Source of the DNA: Croceimicrobium hydrocarbonivorans | GTDB taxonomy: Bacteria > Bacteroidota > Bacteroidia > Flavobacteriales > Schleiferiaceae | Length of the DNA: 64,000 nucleotides | NCBI RefSeq assembly: GCF_014524565.1 | Contig: NZ_CP060139.1 | Location: 124,001 to 188,000, forward strand | Direction of reading: 5' to 3' | Shown: piece by piece, positions 34,739 through 42,844 of the stretch | Numbering within the stretch: position 1 is the first letter of the stretch | How the letters are laid out: the number at the start of each line of letters is the position of its first letter | Translations under genes and position numbers: made by a program | The notes under the pieces: generated by a model | Told to the model about the DNA's origin: nothing | What the model saw: the letters and a program-made list of their open reading frames with translations, nothing else | The model's database searches: none

Positions 34739-35380
34739 ATGCGACGTTTATTTCCCCTACTTGTAGCGGCTTTTGCCGGCCAGCTATTGTTAGCGCAGAG
34801 TCATACTGAGGCCAAGGCCTTATTGCAAGAAGCTAGCAAAACCATGAAAGCCTATCCGGCTTTGGAAATCAGCTTCACTTACACTTTTGAAAATACGCGC
34901 GTAGAGCCACCCATTAAGCAAGAGCAAAAAGGTACCCTGGCATTGCAAGGTGAAAATTACCGCTTGAAAACAGACCTCCTAGAACAATTGAGAGTAGGTA
35001 AGAAGTTGTACAATATTTATCATGAAGATGAAGAAGTACAGGTGAACACTTACGAAGAAAGCGATGAAGCCGGTTTAAGCCCTGCTCGCATTCTCAGCTT
35101 CTACGAAAAAGGCTACAGTTATAAAATGGGAGGTAAGGAAAGTATTAATGGCCGTAACATTCAATATGTGATTTTAAAGCCCACCGCCAGTGAGGAGATC
35201 GACAAGATTATGATCGGTATTGATGCGCAGACCAAAGAAGTTTACTCCATGAAACAATGGGGAACCAATGGCACCGTTACCACATTGATCGTTACCAAAT
35301 TGGTAAAGAACGCCAAATGGCCGGCCAATCAATTTAAGTTTGTAAAAGCAGACTATCCCGGTTACTACATATCCGAATAA
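34739..35380 (+). CDS. lolA: LolA-like outer-membrane lipoprotein carrier
   Basis: A 213-residue periplasmic protein with a signal peptide ending near LAQ and an open beta-barrel (unclosed barrel) of the LolA/LolB type: YPALEISFTYTFEN, QKGTLALQGENYRLKTD and repeated strands. It ferries lipoproteins from LolCDE-type machinery to the outer membrane. It lies 3 nt after ftsK and directly before the lptF/G-type permease (TAA followed at once by ATG), so all three are co-transcribed. Confidence 0.85.
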   Translation: MRRLFPLLVAAFAGQLLLAQSHTEAKALLQEASKTMKAYPALEISFTYTFENTRVEPPIKQEQKGTLALQGENYRLKTDLLEQLRVGKKLYNIYHEDEEVQVNTYEESDEAGLSPARILSFYEKGYSYKMGGKESINGRNIQYVILKPTASEEIDKIMIGIDAQTKEVYSMKQWGTNGTVTTLIVTKLVKNAKWPANQFKFVKADYPGYYISE

Positions 35381-36874
35381 ATGAAGATACTTGACCGCTT
35401 TGTTTTACGGTCTTTCTTTCGACCTTTTATCATCACATTCTTTGTGATGATTCTTTTTTTATTGATGCAGTTCGTCTGGAAGTATATCGACGATCTGGTG
35501 GGTCGTGGCGTGGAATGGTATTATATCGCCGAACTTCTTTTTTATACCTCTGCTACTCTGGTTCCAATGGCGCTGCCCCTAGCGGTACTACTCAGTTCCA
35601 TTATGGTTTTGGGTACCCTTGGCGAGAATTACGAATTAGCCGCTTTAAAATCATCGGGCTTAAGCCTGATGCGCGTGATGCGTCCCCTCTTTGTTTTTAT
35701 CTGTTTCTTGGCATTAAGTGCTTTCCTTTTTGGCAATTATGTAATCCCTATCGCAAACTTGCATAGTGAGAATTTACGACGCAACATTACCAATAAGAAG
35801 CCCGCACTCAGTATTCGTCCGGGTATCTTCTATACCGGTATCGAAGGCTATTCCATTAAGATTGCGGATAAGTATGGTCCTGATCAAAATTTGCTGGATG
35901 AAGTTCTGATTTACGATCATACCCAGAACAATGGGAATACCAAGGTAATTGTAGCGGATAGCGGAAAAATGAATGTGACCAGCGATGAGCAATTCCTAGA
36001 GATCACTCTCTACAATGGACATAGTTACGAAGACCTTATTCCTAAGAAACGAAAAGATCGCGATAATAAGCCCTTTGTAAGCTCAGCTTTTGAAGAAAGT
36101 CTTATTCGCTTTAATCTGGGCGACTTTCAAGCTGGAGATATGCGCAAAACCGGCCGAAAGGAATTTGATATGCTTAATGTTCGGCAATTAGGCGTTGCCG
36201 TTGATAGCTTGAATGATTTGCTGGCCAATCAGCAACAGGAGTTTGCCCGACAGATGGTAGACAAATACGCCTATACCGATTTGGTTGAAAAGGAAAAATT
36301 AGCGGAGGAAAGTGCCGCTGAAAATGACAGCAATCAAAATCCAATAATTAAGGCCGATCTCGAAAAAATGAGTCCACATTTACTCGAGAATTTCGCTCCT
36401 GAAATGCGCAGTCGCATCTTGCAAAACTCCTTGCGTATTGCCCGTGGTAATCGTGCCTATTTCACCAATGCCAGTGCTCAATACAATTGGCGAAAGATGA
36501 TGATTGCTCGTCACGTATTAGAATGGCAAAAGAAGTTTTCCATCTCCTTTGCCGTGATCGTATTGTTCTTTGTGGGAGCTCCCTTAGGGGCAATTATCCG
36601 TAAAGGAGGAATGGGAATGCCGGTAGTGGTAAGTGTGTTTATTTTTATCGTGTACCATGTTACCAGCTTCAGCTTCGAAAAATTAGGTCGCTTTATGTAC
36701 TGGACACCCTTCCAGGCAATGTGGACCGCCAATTTCATTTTGCTGCCCATCGGTTTATGGCTTACCTATAAATCTGCTACCGATTCAGTAATCTTTAATA
36801 TCGAGCTTTACTTGAAGCCCTTTCAGAAAATTTCTGACATCTTTGTTGGTCGTTTCAAGAAGCTTGGATCTTGA
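35381..36874 (+). CDS. LptF/LptG (YjgP/YjgQ) family LPS export permease
   Basis: A 497-residue inner-membrane protein with three N-terminal helices (LRSFFRPFIITFFVMIL onwards), a large periplasmic jellyroll domain (about 130-380) and three C-terminal helices (GAPLGAIIRKGGMGMPV is the diagnostic phrase). Members form the LptBFG transporter that extracts lipopolysaccharide from the inner membrane. A single longer homologue is usual in Bacteroidota. The insert with many charged residues (about 225-345) is longer than in enteric proteins. Its TGA overlaps the TTG start of the following glycosyltransferase. Confidence 0.92.
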   Translation: MKILDRFVLRSFFRPFIITFFVMILFLLMQFVWKYIDDLVGRGVEWYYIAELLFYTSATLVPMALPLAVLLSSIMVLGTLGENYELAALKSSGLSLMRVMRPLFVFICFLALSAFLFGNYVIPIANLHSENLRRNITNKKPALSIRPGIFYTGIEGYSIKIADKYGPDQNLLDEVLIYDHTQNNGNTKVIVADSGKMNVTSDEQFLEITLYNGHSYEDLIPKKRKDRDNKPFVSSAFEESLIRFNLGDFQAGDMRKTGRKEFDMLNVRQLGVAVDSLNDLLANQQQEFARQMVDKYAYTDLVEKEKLAEESAAENDSNQNPIIKADLEKMSPHLLENFAPEMRSRILQNSLRIARGNRAYFTNASAQYNWRKMMIARHVLEWQKKFSISFAVIVLFFVGAPLGAIIRKGGMGMPVVVSVFIFIVYHVTSFSFEKLGRFMYWTPFQAMWTANFILLPIGLWLTYKSATDSVIFNIELYLKPFQKISDIFVGRFKKLGS

Positions 36875-38067
36875 GAATTTTACTCCTCAGTAATAAAGTC
36901 CCTTTTCCCGCTAAAGACGGGAGCAGCATAGCTATGCGTTCTATGGCAGAGGCCCTTCGGCTCAATGCTATTGAACTGCATTTACTCTGCTTAAATACCC
37001 AAAAGCACTATCGGGAGCCCGCAGAAATAGAGAAGCACAAACCCGAAGGAATCAACCTTGAGTATTTCGATGTAAATACCAATGTAAACCTTTGGTCAGC
37101 AGGCTTAAATTTACTGAGCGGGCAAGCCTACCATGTTTCCCGCTTTAGGCAGGAGGCATTAACCAAGCGATTGATCGAATTACTGCGAAGTACCCATTTT
37201 GATATCATTCAATTGGAAGGTTTACCCATGGCGGTTTACCTACCTGAAATTCGCAAGTACAGCAAGGCTTCGGTAGTATTACGTGCCCATAATATCGAAT
37301 ATCAAATTTGGGAACGCCATGTAGAGCATGAAGAAAATGCTGTACGCAAGGCCTATCTGAATTTGCAAACCCAACGTCTTAAGGCCTTCGAAAAGAAAAG
37401 CCTGGAAAAGGTGGATGGTATTGCATTTATTAGTTCCGAAGATCAGAAGATTTACCGCGAATGGGGAGGTCGCAGTCTTAGCACGGTTTCCCCCTGTGGG
37501 CTTACGCCGGAAGAAAATCCACCAATTAGCGGATATGAAGCCAAATACGATTTGGTGCATTTAGCAAGTTTAGACTGGTTGCCCAATCGCCAAGGAGCAG
37601 AATGGTTCTTAAAAGAAGTTTGGCCCCTTATTTTAGAAGCCCGCCCAGAAACTACCATGGGCTTTGGCGGCAGGGATATGCCTTCCGAGTTTATTGAGAT
37701 GGGTAGCGAAAACCTCTGGCTCTACCCAATTGTAGAAAGCGCTCGTGATTTTATTGGTCATGGCCAGGTAGCCGTAATTCCATTATTAGCAGGCAGTGGC
37801 ATGCGTATTAAACTGCTTGAATTCTTAGCCTGGGGAATGCCAACGGTTAGCACCGGTATAGGAGCAGAAGGAATTGCCATTGAGAATTATAAGCATGGAA
37901 TAATCGCCAATGACCCTGAAAGCTTTGCCGCTGCGGTGGTATATTTGCTCGATGGAAAAGAATCGCGGCAGGAAATGCAAATTCAAGCGCGTAATTTCTT
38001 TGAAGAAAACTTCGACAATCAAATTTTAGGTAAAGACCTCATTCAGTTTTACCAGACACTAATCTGA
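36871..38067 (+). CDS. Glycosyltransferase family 4
   Basis: A 398-residue GT-B enzyme that starts with TTG inside the stop of the lptF/G gene (TTGA at 36871-36874). The N-terminal half has LLSNKVPFPAKDGSSIAM, typical of GT4 enzymes in exopolysaccharide synthesis, and VVLRAHNIEYQIWER; the donor half ends with VIPLLAGSGMRIKLLEFLAWGMPTVSTGIGAEGI (in parts), where the glutamate in KLLEFLA serves the donor site. Donor and acceptor are unknown. Together with the next gene it is inserted between lptF/G and ribB. Confidence 0.87.
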   Translation: MRILLLSNKVPFPAKDGSSIAMRSMAEALRLNAIELHLLCLNTQKHYREPAEIEKHKPEGINLEYFDVNTNVNLWSAGLNLLSGQAYHVSRFRQEALTKRLIELLRSTHFDIIQLEGLPMAVYLPEIRKYSKASVVLRAHNIEYQIWERHVEHEENAVRKAYLNLQTQRLKAFEKKSLEKVDGIAFISSEDQKIYREWGGRSLSTVSPCGLTPEENPPISGYEAKYDLVHLASLDWLPNRQGAEWFLKEVWPLILEARPETTMGFGGRDMPSEFIEMGSENLWLYPIVESARDFIGHGQVAVIPLLAGSGMRIKLLEFLAWGMPTVSTGIGAEGIAIENYKHGIIANDPESFAAAVVYLLDGKESRQEMQIQARNFFEENFDNQILGKDLIQFYQTLI

Positions 38068-38077
38068 GCACTCAGGC

Positions 38078-39256
38078 ATGACAATTTTTTGGCAATACAC
38101 TTTTTGGATTAGCCTCCTGGTCATTGGAACGCCCTATTTCATCTACCCCCTGCTGATGCTCTTCTTAGCCCGCTTACGCTCGGAAAAGCCTTTAGGACTG
38201 CTCAATGAAGAGGATTTACCTACAGTAGACATCCTCTTTGCTGCTTATAATGAAGAAGCCGTTTTAGAAGAGAAACTGCAATCCTTATTTAATCTGGATT
38301 ATCCCCAAGATAAAATCCGCATTCGTGTAGGATCCGATGCCAGTAGTGATCGGACTAATAGCATCCTTGAAAATTGGGAAAAGAAAGACAAACGTCTCAT
38401 CCCCTATCTTTTTAAACGCCGTTCAGGCAAAAGCCCCATCCTTAATTTTATCAAGGATGATAGTGAGGCCGATCTACTGCTCTTAACCGATGCCAATATC
38501 ATTTTTGAGCCTCAGACTTTAAAACTCTTAGTACGCCGAATGCTGTCCCAGAAAAATGTGGCTGCAGTTGGTGCAGATATCCATTATGGTGATTTCGAAA
38601 AGAAGGGCATTAGCGGACAGGAGGATACCTATCTGAAATTGGAGAATCGCATTAAGTATGCAGAAGCGAAAACAGCAGCGGCTCCTTTAGGCTTAGAGGG
38701 TGGATGTTATCTGATTAAACGCGACTATTTCCCGGAAATCCCCCCACTCTTTTACATGGAAGATTTCTTTGTGACTTTGCATGTTTTAAATCGCAAGGCC
38801 CGAATTTTATGGGAACCCATGGCCAGAGTTTGGGAAGATGTAAGCGTATCTCCCACCGAAGAATACAAACGTAAGGTTCGCATTAGCATTGGGAACTTTC
38901 AAAACTTAGTGCATTACAAACACTTTTTATGGCGCCGACTGTGGCCTCAAGGCCTGATGTATTTCAGCCATAAGGTTTTGCGATGGATTAGCCCCTTCTT
39001 CCTGCTTTTACTGCTGATAAGTGCTCCACAGCTTCTTTTTGTCCATTGGTTCTACGGCCTCATAGCCGGGATTTATATGGCCTTTATAGGATTGGGACTG
39101 TTTGGTATCTTACTTTCGCAGAAATTTTCATCCGGAATACTTCAGTACCCTGGTCATTTTATCAATATGAACCTGGCACTTCTTGAAGGGTTCTTGAACT
39201 ACATTAAAGGAATAAAGACAAATGCCTGGCAGCCTACCCAAAGAAAACAAGCTTAA
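38078..39256 (+). CDS. Membrane glycosyltransferase family 2
   Basis: A 392-residue enzyme with an N-terminal helix, a GT-A domain (about 45-280) and three C-terminal helices. The nucleotide-binding aspartates are seen in VDILFAAYNEEAVLEEK and VGSDASSDRT, the catalytic loop in LLTDANIIFEP and the acceptor region in ALNRKAR-like sequence. The topology is that of processive or polyprenyl-linked GT2 enzymes. It lies 10 nt after the GT4 gene and overlaps ribB by 35 nt, so the operon continues. Confidence 0.87.
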   Translation: MTIFWQYTFWISLLVIGTPYFIYPLLMLFLARLRSEKPLGLLNEEDLPTVDILFAAYNEEAVLEEKLQSLFNLDYPQDKIRIRVGSDASSDRTNSILENWEKKDKRLIPYLFKRRSGKSPILNFIKDDSEADLLLLTDANIIFEPQTLKLLVRRMLSQKNVAAVGADIHYGDFEKKGISGQEDTYLKLENRIKYAEAKTAAAPLGLEGGCYLIKRDYFPEIPPLFYMEDFFVTLHVLNRKARILWEPMARVWEDVSVSPTEEYKRKVRISIGNFQNLVHYKHFLWRRLWPQGLMYFSHKVLRWISPFFLLLLLISAPQLLFVHWFYGLIAGIYMAFIGLGLFGILLSQKFSSGILQYPGHFINMNLALLEGFLNYIKGIKTNAWQPTQRKQA

Positions 39257-40370
39257 ACTCAATACCATCGATGAAGCCATTGCCGATATTAAGGCGGGCA
39301 AGGTGGTAATTGTAGTGGATGATGAAGATCGCGAGAATGAAGGTGATTTTGTGGCCGCTGCCGAAATGGTAACGCCCGAAATGATCAACTTCATGACCAT
39401 TGTTGGGCGTGGTTTAATTTGCACCCCTCTGATTGAAGAGCGCTGTAAGGAACTGGAGTTGGATCCTATGGTACGCCAAAATACAGATCCCATGCACACG
39501 CAGTTTACCGTATCGGTAGACTTAAATGGAAACGGGGTTACTACCGGCATTTCTGCTGGCGATCGCGCTAAAACAGTGCAGGCTTTAGTGGATCCTAAGA
39601 CCAAAGCTTCTGATTTAAATCGTCCCGGGCATATTTTCCCATTAATCGCAAAACCTGGCGGTGTATTGCGCCGCACCGGTCATACCGAAGCGGCCATTGA
39701 CCTTGCTCGTCTTGCCGGAAAGGAACCCGCTGGAGTGATTGTGGAAATCATGAATGAAGATGGTACCATGGCTCGTCTTCCTCAGCTTAGAGAAATTGCA
39801 GATAAGCATGATCTTAAGCTGGTAAGCATTGAAGATTTGGTAGCCTATCGCATGGAAGCCGAGAGCTTAATAAGCTTGGAAGAGGATTTTAATCTCGATA
39901 CAGAATATGGCGAGTTCCGTCTGTGGGCCTTCCGTCAGACTACCAATGATCAAATCCACATTGCCCTAACCAAAGGCAGTTGGGAGCGCAATGAACCGGT
40001 ATTAGTACGTATGCACAGTGCCAGCGTTGCCCACGATATCTTTGAAATTCTTACCGGTGATAGCAGTCATCAATTGGGTAAAGCCCTCAATAAAGTAAGC
40101 GAAGAAGGTAAAGGCGCGGTGGTCTATATGAATCAGCACAGCCAAAAAGGCAAGCTTTTAGAACGTATCCGCGAATACCGCATGGCGCAAGAAAGTGGCG
40201 ACCAAGAACGTCAAGTAAGCTTTAAAAAAGACGCCCGCGACTTTGGTATTGGCGCTCAAATCTTACATCAATTAGGCATCTCCAAAGTGAAGCTCCTAAC
40301 CAATAATCCTATCAAGCGAGTGGGTATTACCGGTTATGGACTTACGATTACGGAGAATGTGAGAATGTGA
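39222..40370 (+). CDS. ribB: 3,4-dihydroxy-2-butanone 4-phosphate synthase with degenerate GTP cyclohydrolase II module (RibBX-like)
   Basis: A 382-residue two-domain protein. The RibB half (1-210) is intact: DDEDRENEGDFV, MHTQFTVSVD and RRTGHTEAAIDLARLAG, so it should make the four-carbon unit of riboflavin from ribulose 5-phosphate. The RibA-like half keeps GAQILHQLGISKVKLLTNNP and the YGL end, but there is no cysteine after residue 75, so the three zinc ligands of GTP cyclohydrolase II are absent, and the RQEGRGIGL loop reads NQHSQKGKL. GTP cyclohydrolase activity is unlikely. The start overlaps the GT2 gene by 35 nt; no other in-frame start fits. Confidence 0.9.
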   Translation: MPGSLPKENKLKLNTIDEAIADIKAGKVVIVVDDEDRENEGDFVAAAEMVTPEMINFMTIVGRGLICTPLIEERCKELELDPMVRQNTDPMHTQFTVSVDLNGNGVTTGISAGDRAKTVQALVDPKTKASDLNRPGHIFPLIAKPGGVLRRTGHTEAAIDLARLAGKEPAGVIVEIMNEDGTMARLPQLREIADKHDLKLVSIEDLVAYRMEAESLISLEEDFNLDTEYGEFRLWAFRQTTNDQIHIALTKGSWERNEPVLVRMHSASVAHDIFEILTGDSSHQLGKALNKVSEEGKGAVVYMNQHSQKGKLLERIREYRMAQESGDQERQVSFKKDARDFGIGAQILHQLGISKVKLLTNNPIKRVGITGYGLTITENVRM

Positions 40371-40375
40371 TTTGA

Positions 40376-40455
40376 TAGAAGTTAGACGTTAGAGTTTAGA
40401 CTATAGATTGGATCCTAGTAGTTGGTAGTAGGTAGTTAGTTGAAGGTCTATAGGG
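40376..40455 (+). repeat. TAG-rich low-complexity intergenic tract
   Basis: After ribB, about 80 nt contain ten or more TAG triplets in all frames, in motifs such as GTTAGACGTTAGAG and TAGTAGTTGGTAGTAGG. It resembles degenerate short tandem repeats and is unlike the surrounding coding DNA. It stops any read-through translation; no other function is visible. Confidence 0.5.
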
Positions 40456-40463
40456 ATTCTACC

Positions 40464-40471
40464 TATATTCG
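40464..40471 (+). promoter_or_regulatory. Variant -7 box TATATTCG upstream of a lipoprotein gene
   Basis: One mismatch to TAnnTTTG, 24 nt before the ATG at 40496. Confidence 0.4.
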
Positions 40472-40495
40472 GGGACCAAAAAATAATGCTTCGCT

Positions 40496-40981
40496 ATGAT
40501 TAAGCCTATTAAACTGCTCAGTTTCCTAAGTCTCGTATTCCTTTTTAATGCCTGCTCTATGCAGCAAGGAGGCGGCTTAAAGGATATGGTTGCGGTGGTC
40601 CAAATGAAAGACCCGGTTCCGGGGGTATGCAATCTCAATTATGTTTTATCGATTATGCCTTTCGAAGGTAATGGCCAGGAGGAAGCAGTGGCTCCAAAAA
40701 CAGAGGCTGAAATCGAGGAAATGTTAAATAGCCAGGTTGAATTCTTAAAGGGCAAATCTGACTATAATGATGAAGGCATGGTGGGAATTATTGTGAATTG
40801 TAAAGGCAAAATGGTGTCTTGTAAAATTGACAATGAGACGCAAAGTCCGGAATTAGATGAGCAGATAGTAGCCGTTTTCAATACTTTGAAGGAATGGAAA
40901 GCCGGAACTATCCATGGAAAAGCCATCGATACCATGGTACTATACAGCTTTAAGATTAAAGATGGCCATATTAGTTTGTAG
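40496..40981 (+). CDS. Lipoprotein with TonB-C-terminal-like domain
   Basis: A 161-residue lipoprotein (lipobox FNAC, Cys20). The last 80 residues read GMVGIIVNCKGKMVSCKI..ELDEQIVAVFNTLKEWKAGTIHGKAID, which follows the strand-helix pattern of TonB C-terminal domains common in Bacteroidota (elDeqi, W-x-aG, Gk). There is no membrane anchor for a classical TonB, so it is probably a stand-alone member of unknown role. It has its own possible promoter and no close partner. Confidence 0.6.
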   Translation: MIKPIKLLSFLSLVFLFNACSMQQGGGLKDMVAVVQMKDPVPGVCNLNYVLSIMPFEGNGQEEAVAPKTEAEIEEMLNSQVEFLKGKSDYNDEGMVGIIVNCKGKMVSCKIDNETQSPELDEQIVAVFNTLKEWKAGTIHGKAIDTMVLYSFKIKDGHISL

Positions 40982-41210
40982 CAGGACTAAGGACCTGAAT
41001 CGCAATTAATAACAAATAGTCATAAGCTCAGAAAGCCTTGCTAAATCGATCATACAAAGTCTTTGATAAGCTTTAAATCGGTATACAAGCGGTGTACACT
41101 TGCTGAAAACCAGCGGATAATAGTAAATTCGGAGAGAATTACTAATGCAATTACATCCCTTGGATAGGGATACAAGTTGCCTGAGGCCATTGGCCCACCC
41201 TATTTTTAGC

Positions 41211-42095
41211 ATGACAACCGATATTCTACAAATCAGTACTAGTGCGCAATTACGCAAGTCGATTCGGGATACACTCTGGTATTTCGAATACTTTAAACAT
41301 GGCTTAAATCTGGACGAAATTCATAAGTACCTGCGCGAAAAAATGGATCGCGAGAGCTTACAAACTGAATTGGATTTAGCCGTTTTCCGAAAAGAGATTT
41401 TCGAAAATGAGGGTTATTATGCCCTCTGTCCTCAAAGCCTAGAAATTCGGATTCAGAATAAAGCTCGCAATGAAAAATGGTTAGGAATAGCTAAGAAAAT
41501 GGGAAGGCTTATTCAAAGTTTTCCCTTTGTTCGTGCCGTAAATATTTCGGGTTCCTTATCGAAACAAGGCCTTACTGGAGAAGATGATGATATCGACTAT
41601 TTTTTGGTCACCGCCGAAAATCGAGTTTGGACGACTAAATTCTTCTTGATGGTCTTTAAGAAGATCTTTCTGCTGAATTCTAAAAAGTACTTCTGCATCA
41701 ATTTACTTCGAGACGAAAACCACCTGGCTTTCAAAAGGCATAATATCTATATCGCCACCGAAGCAGTGTCGGTAATTCCCTTAAATCATCCTGAATATTT
41801 ATCTCAGCTTTTCAAAGAGAATCCCTGGTTAAATGACTACTTCCCCAATGCCCAAATAAAGCAAAGTGGCAAAGACCCTACTCGAATTAAAAGAGCCGTA
41901 GAGCGAGTTTTGGACCTTTTTCTGGGTTCTGCTTTCGAAAAATGGTGTCAGGCTTTATTTCATCGCCATGTACAAAATCAAAGTGCAAGCCCCAATGCGC
42001 ATTATGAAACCACCGATTATTCTTCTGCCTATTTTCCAGATAGCGTGGAAAGTCGCATCCTCAATCATTACCAAAGCAAAGCAAGTCTTATATGA
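41211..42095 (+). CDS. Nucleotidyltransferase-fold protein in a polysaccharide cluster
   Basis: About 294 residues from the ATG at 41211; an earlier in-frame ATG at 41145 would add a poorly structured stretch. Residues about 10-75 look like a winged-helix-type domain, followed by the polymerase-beta-type signature ISGSLSKQGLTGEDDDIDYF with GS and two aspartates for metal binding. Similar proteins occur in Bacteroidota exopolysaccharide clusters with unknown substrate. The stop overlaps the Wzz-like gene by 4 nt. The 229 nt before it show a GTGTACAC palindrome at 41092 but no promoter box. Confidence 0.72.
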   Translation: MTTDILQISTSAQLRKSIRDTLWYFEYFKHGLNLDEIHKYLREKMDRESLQTELDLAVFRKEIFENEGYYALCPQSLEIRIQNKARNEKWLGIAKKMGRLIQSFPFVRAVNISGSLSKQGLTGEDDDIDYFLVTAENRVWTTKFFLMVFKKIFLLNSKKYFCINLLRDENHLAFKRHNIYIATEAVSVIPLNHPEYLSQLFKENPWLNDYFPNAQIKQSGKDPTRIKRAVERVLDLFLGSAFEKWCQALFHRHVQNQSASPNAHYETTDYSSAYFPDSVESRILNHYQSKASLI

Positions 42096-42844
42096 CAAGA
42101 TCTACTATTCTCCTCAGTTTAGTGGTAGGATTCATTTTTTTCGGTCTGGCATTTATCAGACCCCCTAAGTACAATTCGGAAATCGCGGTTTTTGTGCCGC
42201 TAACGCTCTTAGAGAAGCAGATTGAACAAAATGGTATTGGCTTTGGTGCACCAGCAGAGATTGACGCGCATATCGAATTGATGCGTTCCCCACGGATTAG
42301 CAGCGAATTGAAATCAATTTTCCCAAAGAGCAATTTTGACTTTGAAGTTTCTAAAACCCGGAACAATGCTGTTTTAGTAGAAGTTTGGGCCTCAGATGCA
42401 GAAACTTCTGCCTTGATTGCCCAAAAAGTGGTGGACATTACAGATTCCCTCAAGCAAATTATGTTACTGCAAAATGTAGGACAGTCCCATGCATTCGTAA
42501 ATGAAAGCCTGAAAGAGACACGCCGTGACATGGATAGCCTGCAAGTAATTTTGGATTCGCTGCGCATTGCTGCGATTGAAGACTCCATCGCTCTGGCATC
42601 CGAAGTTTTTAAATACGAGCATCTCTTTGGCTCGGAGGTAGTAGCCTTAAATCAACTGAAAATCCGCAGACAGCAATTGGACGCCTACCTCAAGGCTCCA
42701 GCGCCCAAATCCTATATTATCTATGCCCCTGAAATCCCAAAAGAAGCTTCAGGAATACCCGCTTGGGCCATTGGCCTAATTGCCGCAGTACTTTCTGCTT
42801 CTGCAGGATATGCCTGGCAAATCTATCGTAAGCAAACAGCCTGA
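42092..42844 (+). CDS. Wzz-like chain-length/co-polymerase membrane protein
   Basis: A 250-residue protein with one N-terminal helix (about 5-24), a periplasmic alpha-helical part with coiled-coil character (about 120-205), a Pro-rich APKSYIIYAPEIPKEASGIP segment and one C-terminal helix (about 225-245), the layout of polysaccharide co-polymerases (Wzz) though shorter than usual. No kinase domain. It is coupled on both sides (ATGA at 42092, TGATG at 42844). A role in setting polymer length is inferred from topology and context. Confidence 0.72.
   Translation: MTRSTILLSLVVGFIFFGLAFIRPPKYNSEIAVFVPLTLLEKQIEQNGIGFGAPAEIDAHIELMRSPRISSELKSIFPKSNFDFEVSKTRNNAVLVEVWASDAETSALIAQKVVDITDSLKQIMLLQNVGQSHAFVNESLKETRRDMDSLQVILDSLRIAAIEDSIALASEVFKYEHLFGSEVVALNQLKIRRQQLDAYLKAPAPKSYIIYAPEIPKEASGIPAWAIGLIAAVLSASAGYAWQIYRKQTA

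Noticed and set aside
39256-39300. FMN riboswitch upstream of ribB
   Set aside because: The ribB start lies inside the preceding gene and no conserved FMN-aptamer elements are visible.
39128-39676. 182-codon open frame on the minus strand
   Set aside because: It is antisense to the GT2/ribB junction and the intact RibB domain; Ser/Thr-rich shadow.
41092-41099. GTGTACAC palindrome before the nucleotidyltransferase gene
   Set aside because: It is short, isolated and has no matching promoter, so an operator claim is not supported.
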